From positions 1 through 8,188 of the forward strand of contig JAEOTL010000451.1 of assembly GCA_016839845.1 (NCBI GenBank): 8,188 nucleotides of DNA, written 5' to 3'. Origin of the DNA: Promethearchaeota archaeon (GTDB lineage Archaea; Asgardarchaeota; Lokiarchaeia; Sigynarchaeales; SOKP01). Below the pieces are notes generated by a model. The model was not told the DNA's origin. It saw nothing but the letters and a program-made list of their open reading frames with translations, and made no database searches. Of this stretch, positions 1-5,865 are shown one piece after another (the first letter of the stretch is position 1; each line of letters starts with the position of its first letter). The position numbers and the translations under genes were made by a program.

Positions 1-71
1 CTCATATTTAAAAAAACTCTTAAAAATTTATGTACAAAAAAGATAAGTTAACATTTAATTATTTGTGTTGG

Positions 72-79
72 TTTTTTTT
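72..79 (+). terminator. Possible oligo-T terminator of an upstream gene
   Basis: A run of eight T residues follows GG on the plus strand. Archaeal RNA polymerase can stop at such runs without a hairpin. No gene ending lies between base 1 and this run, so it would serve a transcript that begins outside the window. The rest of 1-143 shows no open frame and no repeat that I can support. The call is weak in so AT-rich a stretch. Confidence 0.25.
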
Positions 80-143
80 GTTTAAAACTGGATAGTCTTT
101 AAGTTTTGAAAGCACAAAATTAAAAATTTATTGATTATTTTAA

Positions 144-150
144 TTTAAAT
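144..150 (+). promoter_or_regulatory. Candidate TATA box for tRNA-Thr
   Basis: TTTAAAT lies 26-32 bases before the first base of the mature tRNA, the usual archaeal TATA-box distance for a transcript starting at or just before the tRNA. The surrounding sequence is A/T-rich and no clear purine-rich BRE stands out, so this rests on position and composition alone. Confidence 0.4.
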
Positions 151-175
151 ATTAGAAAAAAAATTACCTTATTTT

Positions 176-277
176 GCCTCTGTGGCTTAGTGGTAGAGCA
201 GCAGACTTGTAATTCTCCCGAAAAACGGGGGGAATCACGACATCTGCCGGCCGTGGGTTCAATTCCCACCAGGGGCT
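176..277 (+). tRNA. tRNA-Thr (anticodon UGU) with an intron in the anticodon loop
   Basis: A complete cloverleaf can be folded. The acceptor stem GCCTCTG (176-182) pairs with CAGGGGC (270-276), with one G-U. The D arm is GCTT/GAGC, the anticodon stem GCAGA (201-205) pairs with TCTGC (243-247), and the T arm is GTGGG-TTCAATT-CCCAC. The loop reads C-U-UGU-A-A once about 30 bases are removed, giving anticodon TGT at 208-210, which reads ACA threonine codons. Base 277 is T, and U73 is the usual discriminator of archaeal tRNA-Thr. The CCA end is not encoded, as is common in archaea. The intron sits at the canonical 37/38 site. No tRNA-derived repeat suggesting an integrated element was found nearby. 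Confidence 0.95.
212..241 (+). other. Archaeal tRNA intron (about 30 nt) with bulge-helix-bulge-like fold
   Basis: The inserted segment lies after position 37 of the tRNA. Boundaries 212-241 and 213-242 give the same mature sequence because bases 212 and 242 are both A. TTGT (207-210) can pair with ACGA (237-240) as a central 4-bp helix, and TTCTCCCG (213-220) pairs with the G-rich strand 226-233 (with G-U pairs) to form the intron hairpin. The central and hairpin helices are flanked by short bulges of 2-3 bases. This is the arrangement recognised by archaeal tRNA splicing endonuclease, although the bulges are not perfectly canonical, so the exact cut sites are inferred. Confidence 0.85.
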
Positions 278-291
278 TCTAAAATCCTGTC

Positions 292-410
292 TTACTTAAT
301 ACTCAATTCATAATTATATTCCTCTTTAATTGTTCCAAGACTAATCCAAGCGTGTATCAACCATTACCATAAATATACTCGGTTTTATCTGGATGAGTTG
401 AATATTTCAT
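292..410 (-). pseudogene. Possible small frameshifted gene remnant
   Basis: On the minus strand an ATG at 410-408 opens MKYSTHPDKTEYIYGNG and stops at 357. Just before it is GGTAATC, close to the archaeal Shine-Dalgarno GGTGATC. Shifting the frame by one base at the end of that peptide opens a second stretch (363-295, stop at 294-292). It reads plausibly as protein, starting WLIHAWISLGTIKEEY, and would extend the first peptide to about 40 residues. I do not recognise a family. It could be a decayed gene, a sequencing indel, or chance coding-like sequence in an otherwise geneless 192-base stretch between the tRNA and the phosphodiesterase gene. Confidence 0.25.
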
Positions 411-433
411 AAGATTACCTTTTTTAATTGTTG

Positions 434-444
434 AAATATTATAA
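434..444 (+). promoter_or_regulatory. Candidate TATA box for the phosphodiesterase gene
   Basis: AAATATTATAA is centred about 30 bases before the ATG at 470. No Shine-Dalgarno sequence precedes that ATG. Box position and missing ribosome binding site together suggest a leaderless or nearly leaderless mRNA. Confidence 0.4.
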
Positions 445-469
445 TTCCTACATCAAGTCTTAGAATATT

Positions 470-2044
470 ATGAATAAGATAAATAGAGCAATTTTCATTA
501 TTATTGATAATCTTCAATCTAATCATCTATTTGAGTTTGCAAATAGGGGTCTCCTCCCAAATATTAAGAAATTAATGGAGAATGGGATATATTCTAAGAA
601 TTGTATAACTGATTTTCCCCCAATTACGTATCCTACTCAAGTCTCCTTGATTACTGGAACCCTAACAGGTGATTATCGCCAAGAAGACTGCCATGGGGTA
701 CCATTAATGAATTGGATGGGTCGTGACCAATCCCCTCCTTATCTAAGAGATTACACTGCGCGAACCATGCAAATATTCAAATTAAATACAGATATTGGAA
801 AACGATGCAAAACTATTTTTGAAATGGCTGGTGAGGGAAATAAAGCAAGTATCGCTCAATTTATTAACAGAGGAGCCGATTATTTCTTCCCAGAGAGAAA
901 AACTAAGTTAGCGATGTATTATGTTGCATTAGGAGTTTCTCGAGATAGAAAAAAAACCATGGTGAGAGCTGATTCGGGAATTGTTCAGAAACTTATTGAC
1001 GTTTTTAAGAAACCAAAAAAGTACTTCAAGAATTCTGAACCACCTATTGTCTCTATGCTATGGTTTATGACTCCTGATATTTTATCACATTTTTTTGGGT
1101 TTGACTCACCGATTTACAAGTTAAATATTATGCATATTGATAAGGTGATTGGTGTTCTCATCAAAGCTTTGGATCAAATGGGGTATTTAGATGAGACTGT
1201 AATTGCAATTACCTCTGATCATGGGAGTTATAAAGCGGAGAAATATGGTGAGATACTTGATTTTTTTTCACACTATCAATTAACGCATTATCATCCACGT
1301 CGGAATTTAAGAGGAAATATGAATATTGCCAAATATGACGGAGTGGGATTCTTTAACTTTAAGGGCGATAATAATTATCGTTTAAAACACAGCTGGTCTC
1401 ATCCAACAATAAAAGAAATGGAAAACTTCGGTCCTGCTCAGGTAAATTTATTTCAAACATTATTTAAGATCAAGGGATGTCATTTAATGTATCACAGGGA
1501 TGAAAACAACACCTTTGAAAAGGGAATAATTTATTTAAAACGAAAAATGCAGGGATCTGGAAAAATAATCAAGGGATCGATTGAATATTCAGGTACAGGA
1601 AAGAATTTTAAAACTAAATATGTTTTGGAAAATGATGAACACGATATATTTAATTATTATAAAAATGAAACTGTAAGCAAACTCTTGGATAATAAATTTC
1701 ATACAACTCAAGAATGGTTAGAGGCTACGCACCACCTTGATTATCCGCTATACCCTGATATGATTCCACGGCATTTTAAGAATCCAAGAAGCTGTGATAT
1801 TATCTTAAGTAACGATGGTTCTGTTGTTTTCAATGTGAAAAATGGGAAGGTCGGTAATAAAAATATCTATCATCATGATAGGGGAATTAGAGACTGTATG
1901 AATGTACCATTAGTAATAGGGGGTTCCTCTGAGATTCCACATAAAAGTATTTCATTCTGTAAGATAACTGATATCGTTCCAACTCTCTTAAAGATGATAG
2001 GGAAAATACCTCATAAGAGTGTGGTTGGGCAGAGCTTGATATAA
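470..2044 (+). CDS. Alkaline phosphatase superfamily phosphodiesterase/phosphohydrolase (524 aa)
   Basis: A metal-dependent hydrolase of the type I phosphodiesterase/nucleotide pyrophosphatase branch of the alkaline phosphatase superfamily, expected to cleave phosphate mono- or diesters with two zinc-like ions. The ligands appear in order: D13 after the first strand (FIIID), nucleophile T53 in PPITYPTQVSLITGT, D203 and H207 in PDILSHFFG, D250-H251 in SDHG, and a late histidine H469 in HHDRGIRDCMNVPL. In many relatives the last motif is HGSLxRExM, so the residue after the histidine differs here (Asp for Gly). Residues about 340-440 form the usual beta-rich insert of long members, ending NPRSCDIILS. 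There is no signal peptide or membrane segment, so it is probably cytosolic. The substrate cannot be told from sequence. It lies 156 bases before the PhoU regulator on the same strand; a role in phosphate recycling is inferred only from that. Confidence 0.85.
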   Translation: MNKINRAIFIIIDNLQSNHLFEFANRGLLPNIKKLMENGIYSKNCITDFPPITYPTQVSLITGTLTGDYRQEDCHGVPLMNWMGRDQSPPYLRDYTARTMQIFKLNTDIGKRCKTIFEMAGEGNKASIAQFINRGADYFFPERKTKLAMYYVALGVSRDRKKTMVRADSGIVQKLIDVFKKPKKYFKNSEPPIVSMLWFMTPDILSHFFGFDSPIYKLNIMHIDKVIGVLIKALDQMGYLDETVIAITSDHGSYKAEKYGEILDFFSHYQLTHYHPRRNLRGNMNIAKYDGVGFFNFKGDNNYRLKHSWSHPTIKEMENFGPAQVNLFQTLFKIKGCHLMYHRDENNTFEKGIIYLKRKMQGSGKIIKGSIEYSGTGKNFKTKYVLENDEHDIFNYYKNETVSKLLDNKFHTTQEWLEATHHLDYPLYPDMIPRHFKNPRSCDIILSNDGSVVFNVKNGKVGNKNIYHHDRGIRDCMNVPLVIGGSSEIPHKSISFCKITDIVPTLLKMIGKIPHKSVVGQSLI

Positions 2045-2059
2045 CCTTTTACGGATCGT

Positions 2060-2070
2060 TAGAATTCTAT
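2060..2070 (+). promoter_or_regulatory. Near-palindrome TAGAATTCTAT upstream of the regulator
   Basis: The core AGAATTCT (2061-2068) is a perfect palindrome. With its flanks it resembles TAGATTCTATA in the element at 5741-5755 before the Pit operon. It lies just after the phosphodiesterase stop, about 130 bases before the regulator ATG. It could be a distal operator, but short AT palindromes are common by chance here. Confidence 0.2.
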
Positions 2071-2097
2071 TAATACAGCTTTGAGTTAAGAATTAAT

Positions 2098-2115
2098 ATA
2101 TATAGAATATATAGA
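2098..2115 (+). repeat. Tandem 9-bp direct repeat ATATATAGA x2
   Basis: ATATATAGA occurs twice back to back (2098-2106 and 2107-2115), roughly 90-100 bases before the regulator ATG. Each copy contains TATAGA, the half-site that also appears inverted at 2182-2193 and 5741-5755. It is a candidate protein-binding site or part of a promoter region rich in TATA-like sequence. Confidence 0.35.
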
Positions 2116-2162
2116 CTAATATTATAATAAATCATATATTTATAATATATATCGAAATTATG

Positions 2163-2172
2163 CATTATATGA
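2163..2172 (+). promoter_or_regulatory. Candidate TATA box for the AbrB-PhoU regulator
   Basis: CATTATATGA is centred about 33 bases before the ATG at 2201. No Shine-Dalgarno precedes that ATG (the preceding bases are GATAGTTAAA), so a very short leader is likely. Several other TATA-like stretches between 2098 and 2150 make the choice uncertain. Confidence 0.35.
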
Positions 2173-2181
2173 TTATTTGAA

Positions 2182-2193
2182 ATCTATATAGAT
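2182..2193. promoter_or_regulatory. Perfect 12-bp palindrome ATCTATATAGAT, candidate operator
   Basis: A perfect palindrome ends 7 bases before the regulator start codon, between the likely TATA box and the ATG. A bound protein there would block transcription, the usual place for autorepression. It is built from TCTATA and TATAGA, the same half-sites as the inverted repeat before the Pit operon. Binding by the adjacent AbrB-type protein is inference. Confidence 0.4.
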
Positions 2194-2200
2194 AGTTAAA

Positions 2201-3211
2201 ATGACAGTTAATAATATTGAGATAAGAAAGATTCAACGAACGGGGGGTTCTTCTATGATTGTGAGTCTCCCCAAATCCTGGATTGAATCACATCGTATCC
2301 AGCCAAAAGATAGTGTAGGAATATTGACTCAACCAGATGGGACACTCCTTATCACGCCTTATGCAAATTCTCAGGAATTTTTAAAGGAAAAACACATAGA
2401 TGTAGATGAGATTAAGGATCCTCATCTCTTATTTCGACTTTTAATAGGAGCTTATATCATGGGGTATACCGTCATAACTGTTACCTCAAGTAAAAAATTT
2501 AAACCTTATGTTAGAGATTCTGTTTTTAATTTTACCCGAATCGCAATTGGACCTGAGATTGAAGAAGAGTCTAATAACTACGTAAGAATTAAAGATTTAG
2601 TAAATGCTAAGGAAATGCCTTTCGAAAAAACAATTAAACGGATGTATATTCTTGGACAAGGCATGTATGAAGATTCACTGGCAGCACTGAAAACAGGAAA
2701 TAAAGAATTAGCAGAAGAAGTAATAAAACGTGATAATGAAGTTGATAGACTTCACTGGTTAATCGGGCGTCAGGCTAATATTGTATTCAGCGACATTATT
2801 TTAAGTCAGAAAATGGGAGTGACATTAGCACAAGCTAGTCAGTTTCATTTTCTCTCTAAATTTTTAGAAAGGATTGCTGATCATGCTGTTTCTATCGCTA
2901 AGAACGCAATAAACCTCATGAAATTAAAGATTGATGCAGATATTATTCAAAAAATTTTAGAGGTAAGTAAATTTTCAATTGAGTTGATAGATAGATCAAT
3001 GGATGCTTGGAGAAATGAAGATATAAAACAAGCAAATCGTAACATAGAACGGGTTTCAGAATTAATTTTGAAATGTGAGGAAATATCGTTAAATCCTAAT
3101 GATGAAGATGTCGCAACATTTATTGGGATTAGTAGTATTTTGGAAAGTATTAGGAGAATTTCTGAATACTCTGGCGATATCTGTGAAATTATTATAAATA
3201 CCTTAGTCTAG
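2201..3211 (+). CDS. SpoVT/AbrB-PhoU phosphate-responsive regulator (336 aa)
   Basis: Residues about 5-53 form a SpoVT/AbrB swapped-hairpin DNA-binding domain (IRKIQRTGGSSMIVSLPKSW and on to GTLLITP). A linker domain (about 65-135) follows, then two PhoU-like three-helix bundles. The first covers about 141-240, with RDNEVDRL and the metal-binding type motif ERIADHA (223-229). The second covers about 248-336, with ESIRRISEYSGDI (315-327). The fusion and the length are typical of archaeal PhoU-family phosphate uptake regulators. The likely role is sensing phosphate status through its PhoU domains and controlling phosphate transport genes. Its stop codon is only 4 bases from that of the convergent DUF47-Pit operon. 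The effector and the sign of regulation cannot be read from sequence. Confidence 0.88.
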   Translation: MTVNNIEIRKIQRTGGSSMIVSLPKSWIESHRIQPKDSVGILTQPDGTLLITPYANSQEFLKEKHIDVDEIKDPHLLFRLLIGAYIMGYTVITVTSSKKFKPYVRDSVFNFTRIAIGPEIEEESNNYVRIKDLVNAKEMPFEKTIKRMYILGQGMYEDSLAALKTGNKELAEEVIKRDNEVDRLHWLIGRQANIVFSDIILSQKMGVTLAQASQFHFLSKFLERIADHAVSIAKNAINLMKLKIDADIIQKILEVSKFSIELIDRSMDAWRNEDIKQANRNIERVSELILKCEEISLNPNDEDVATFIGISSILESIRRISEYSGDICEIIINTLV

Positions 3212-3215
3212 AAGA

Positions 3216-3896
3216 TTATACTAGTAATACCATAATGTAATCAGCAACACCTTCAATAGAGTCGGAGATTGCTTCCAAAATATCGAAAACATTACCTGCG
3301 GTAAAGGTTGTAAAGAAATTTACGGTGTAATCAGTTTCTTGAAGAATTTTTCTTAATTTTATATTGAGCAGATCTACTTTATGCTCCAGCTGATTTATTT
3401 GGCTTGCATACTTTTTTATGTGTTTTCTCTCTTCTAGTAAATCGAGGACTATTTTATCTAAATATTGAACGCATTCCACCGTGGTTTTCATCATTTCTAA
3501 AATCAGTGATATCGTCTCTTCACTGCATTCGTCCCAAAATTTCATAGGGATTGTATTAATTCTACGAGCAACCCCTGTACAGCAATTAGCAACATCATCC
3601 ATCCTTTTTATTAAATGGGATAAATTCTGTCGAACACTGGGATTCAACTCACCTCTTGATATATCTCTTTGAATTTCCCTTCTTAGATTATCAGCATCCC
3701 GTTCTAAATTATCGACCATTTGAAAAGATTCGTGTGATTTCTCAATGTCTTTTTCATTTAACAACAACTGTAAACCAACATCTAGTTTCTTTACACATTC
3801 TTGAACTATTTGAGCATGTTTTACAGATTTTTCTAAAGCACTTACGGCGGTTTCCCGCTTCCAAAACTCAATTAAAGACCCTATTTCTACCACCAC
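3216..3896 (-). CDS. DUF47/PhoU-like Pit accessory protein (226 aa)
   Basis: An all-helical protein of the DUF47 (TIGR00153-type) family, which is related to PhoU and usually encoded beside Pit phosphate transporters. It shows the repeated acidic helices of the fold: VDNLERDAD (61-69), IKRMDDVANCC (96-106), EHKVDLL (171-177) and, at the end, LEAISDSIEGVADYI (207-221). Length is normal for the family (about 210-230). No signal peptide or membrane helix is visible, so it is cytosolic. It is the last gene of the Pit operon, 46 bases after the transporter stop. The start is a GTG at 3896; a second in-frame GTG is next to it at 3893, and a TGA stop lies three codons upstream. An out-of-frame ATG overlaps the GTG and opens only a three-codon peptide. 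It presumably modulates Pit activity (family-level inference). Confidence 0.85.
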   Translation of the reverse strand: MVVEIGSLIEFWKRETAVSALEKSVKHAQIVQECVKKLDVGLQLLLNEKDIEKSHESFQMVDNLERDADNLRREIQRDISRGELNPSVRQNLSHLIKRMDDVANCCTGVARRINTIPMKFWDECSEETISLILEMMKTTVECVQYLDKIVLDLLEERKHIKKYASQINQLEHKVDLLNIKLRKILQETDYTVNFFTTFTAGNVFDILEAISDSIEGVADYIMVLLV

Positions 3897-3910
3897 ATTG
3901 TTTCAATTAT

Positions 3911-3922
3911 TTTATATATTTA
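3911..3922 (-). promoter_or_regulatory. Possible internal TATA box before the DUF47 gene
   Basis: The 46-base gap between the Pit stop and the GTG start carries AATATATAAA on the minus strand, about 15-26 bases before the GTG. It could give the last gene a separate leaderless transcript, but equally may be chance in AT-rich spacer. Confidence 0.2.
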
Positions 3923-3942
3923 TTTTATCTTTATAACATTTA

Positions 3943-4980
3943 TCATGAAAGGCCAAAAGCACTTAACACAAAATATAAAAATCCTGCTAATAGAGCAGCA
4001 ACCGGAAAGGTTAGGACCCAATATAGCCCCATTTTACCCAATCCCTTATAATCTACTTCTTTCTTCTGAGCAATGCTTAACCCAACAATACAAAACACAA
4101 TTACATGTGAATGACTGATTGGAAGCGACATGAAGGTCGCAATCATTAGAATAACAGCAGAGCTCAGCTGAATAATAAAGCCCTCACTGGGTCGAGTATC
4201 TATCATGTGAGACGCGAGATTTCTGATAACATACCTAGCTGCAAAATAAATACCAAGAAAGGCAAAAATTGCGCAGAAGATGGCTGCTGTAATGTATTGT
4301 CCGTTATTTATCGAACCATTATTTCTGAGACCTAATAGAATACCTAAAGCTTCTCCAGAATTAGCTCCAACCCAGATTTCAGCAAATATTACTGCTATCA
4401 ATAACATAATCTTAAACGACTTCTCTGATTTTTCGATCTGGTTTAAACCTCTGAGACGAGATAGAAATAATTTCACACTCACTTTAAAGAGTAGATAGGT
4501 TATTAATAAACCAGAGATAGGAGAAATAAACCAACTAAGGACAACATCCCTTAACTTATCGTAATTAAAGGCTGTAGAAAGATCCACACCCCCTTGAAAG
4601 ATAGCATACACAAATACTACACCGACAATACTCCCTATCAACGAATGAGTACTACTTAAAGGAATACCGGCAAAACTCCCTACTACAAGCCATAAAATAC
4701 TACTTATCAGAACTGTTAAAAGCATAATATTAGTATACTTTGATTCTAAACCTTCACCCAAGAGACTTTTACCTACTGTTTCTGGGACAAATCCCCCACT
4801 GAAAATTATCATACCAGCCCCTATAGCGGTACCACCTATTATTAAAGCAACCTTAAATTTGAGGACACCAGCACCTATTAAAGAAGCTAAAGTCTCATCG
4901 TTGGCGCCTATACTAAATGCGAGCGCTACAGCCATAACAACTAAGACTATGATTAGAGCTAAATTTATGTCAGCAGCCAT
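3943..4980 (-). CDS. Inorganic phosphate transporter, Pit/PHO4 family (345 aa)
   Basis: An integral membrane carrier of the PHO4/PiT family, which imports phosphate with H+ or Na+. About ten hydrophobic segments are visible, with a charged cytosolic loop near 168-190 separating two inverted repeats. The N-terminal repeat keeps the signature GAND (25-28) and GIPLSSTHSLIG (105-116). The C-terminal repeat is degenerate: GANS (205-208) replaces GAND, and SLPISHSH (285-292) replaces the usual GIPVSTTH. The length suits compact archaeal members. It is the middle gene of a three-gene operon, 22 bases after the divergent DUF47-like gene and 46 before the DUF47 gene. The start is ATG without a clear Shine-Dalgarno. 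Phosphate is the family substrate; the altered second motif leaves the coupling ion, and possibly the substrate range, open. Confidence 0.88.
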   Translation of the reverse strand: MAADINLALIIVLVVMAVALAFSIGANDETLASLIGAGVLKFKVALIIGGTAIGAGMIIFSGGFVPETVGKSLLGEGLESKYTNIMLLTVLISSILWLVVGSFAGIPLSSTHSLIGSIVGVVFVYAIFQGGVDLSTAFNYDKLRDVVLSWFISPISGLLITYLLFKVSVKLFLSRLRGLNQIEKSEKSFKIMLLIAVIFAEIWVGANSGEALGILLGLRNNGSINNGQYITAAIFCAIFAFLGIYFAARYVIRNLASHMIDTRPSEGFIIQLSSAVILMIATFMSLPISHSHVIVFCIVGLSIAQKKEVDYKGLGKMGLYWVLTFPVAALLAGFLYFVLSAFGLS

Positions 4981-5002
4981 ATCGAATCATAAATATAATT
5001 TT

Positions 5003-5665
5003 TTAATCAAAAACAAGATACTTCGTAGCAAGGAACTGGATGTCTTCAGAGAAATTTTTAATGTGGTCGGCTAACATCATGATGTCTTCAATTAATTCTT
5101 TTAGATAAATAAACGTCCTCGATAAGTAATCCATATCATAATTATAAAGCCTGGTGAGCAATCGCCATTCCTCTTTTCTCATTTTCCTTCGTTCGTCCTT
5201 AACTATTTCGCATATATCATGGGCTTCACTTAAATCAGATCCTATTAATTTTACCGCATCTGCCAACTGATTTGAGATTAACTTTAATGATTTGAGCACA
5301 CTTTGAATTTGTAATTTAAATTCATTATCAGGAAAAACAGCTCGATAGAGAAGCATCTTGTTGGCTATGAATTCCCCAATATTTTTAATTGTATTTATTT
5401 TATTGAAGAGTTTTAATCTATCTGCTTTTGAAAACATTAATTTAGATTTAAATATTTTCGATTCAAACCTTTTCTTAATTTTAACCTCAGTATTGGTATT
5501 AATTACAGATTCCAAATTGGTTTTAAAGCTATCGAAATTTTCCTCAACAAGAAATTCAATACCCTCAATTAACTTTAAGTTCTGTTCGTTTATAACATCC
5601 ATAAACAAATGTGTTAACTCATCTATGCTTAACTTACTAAGCTCTTTCTCGTCAATCTCAATCAT
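5003..5665 (-). CDS. Divergent DUF47/PhoU-like protein (220 aa), first gene of the Pit operon
   Basis: A soluble helical protein that I assign to the PhoU/DUF47 fold from helix pattern and context, not from strong motifs. Residues about 1-60 form an acidic, leucine-rich extension. About 70-110 resembles the family's first core helices (FSKADRLKLFNKI then IGEFIANKMLLYR). About 115-165 gives the middle helices, and 167-215 a long helical hairpin ending ELIEDIMMLADHIKNFSEDI, which matches the closing acidic helix of DUF47 proteins. The metal-ligand ExxxD pattern is thinner than in the 226-aa paralogue. It is followed 22 bases later by the Pit gene, so it is almost surely co-transcribed with it. 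The start is ATG at 5665; the leader is A-rich with only a weak TGATC-like site. It could be a Pit partner or phosphate sensor. Confidence 0.65.
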   Translation of the reverse strand: MIEIDEKELSKLSIDELTHLFMDVINEQNLKLIEGIEFLVEENFDSFKTNLESVINTNTEVKIKKRFESKIFKSKLMFSKADRLKLFNKINTIKNIGEFIANKMLLYRAVFPDNEFKLQIQSVLKSLKLISNQLADAVKLIGSDLSEAHDICEIVKDERRKMRKEEWRLLTRLYNYDMDYLSRTFIYLKELIEDIMMLADHIKNFSEDIQFLATKYLVFD

Positions 5666-5698
5666 TTAGATCATTTTTTTTTATTTGTGTTCCCTTGG

Positions 5699-5710
5699 TT
5701 TATTTATAGA
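5699..5710 (-). promoter_or_regulatory. Candidate TATA box for the DUF47-like/Pit/DUF47 operon
   Basis: Read on the minus strand this is TCTATAAATAAA, centred about 40 bases before the ATG at 5665. It would give a short A-rich leader. It is the best TATA match in the 200-base gap and also contains a TCTATA half-site. Confidence 0.45.
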
Positions 5711-5740
5711 TACATAACTTTTAAGCCGATTGTAATATAA

Positions 5741-5755
5741 ATATAGATTCTATAT
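5741..5755. promoter_or_regulatory. Inverted repeat ATATAGA-T-TCTATAT, candidate operator of the Pit operon
   Basis: A perfect 7-1-7 inverted repeat lies about 30 bases upstream of the operon's likely TATA box, a position suited to an activator or a co-operatively bound regulator. Its half-sites match those in the palindrome and the tandem repeat before the AbrB-PhoU gene. Control of this operon by that regulator is an inference from shared sequence and gene content. Confidence 0.4.
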
Positions 5756-5849
5756 AATCGATAATTCAATTCTTATTTTTGATTTTGTTATTAATCATAA
5801 AATAATGAAAATTAAACGAGTTGCCTTGATTGAAGATTAGTTTTGAATT

Positions 5850-5858
5850 AAAAAAAAA
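5850..5858 (-). terminator. Oligo-T terminator of the crotonase gene
   Basis: Nine A residues on the plus strand give T9 on the minus strand, beginning 7 bases after the crotonase stop codon. This is a typical archaeal intrinsic stop signal and separates this gene from the Pit operon promoter downstream. The remainder of 5666-5865 holds only the operon's promoter elements; no open frame is visible. Confidence 0.6.
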
Positions 5859-5865
5859 GGAGTTA

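Noticed and set aside
176..277. tRNA gene as an attachment site for an integrated element
   Set aside because: No second copy of the tRNA 3' end, no integrase and no mobile genes are visible in the window.
2090..2160. Very AT-rich stretch resembling a replication-origin unwinding element
   Set aside because: No origin recognition boxes or cdc6/orc gene are nearby. The region is better explained as promoter DNA of the regulator.
3656..4051. A 131-codon open frame on the plus strand across the Pit/DUF47 junction
   Set aside because: It is antisense to two well-supported genes, has no family features and no ribosome binding site, and is explained by the low stop frequency opposite real coding sequence.
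5358..5669. A 103-codon plus-strand frame, Ser/Leu-rich
   Set aside because: It lies opposite the DUF47-like gene; its Ser/Leu/Ile bias is the usual complement of Lys/Glu/Asp-rich helical coding sequence.
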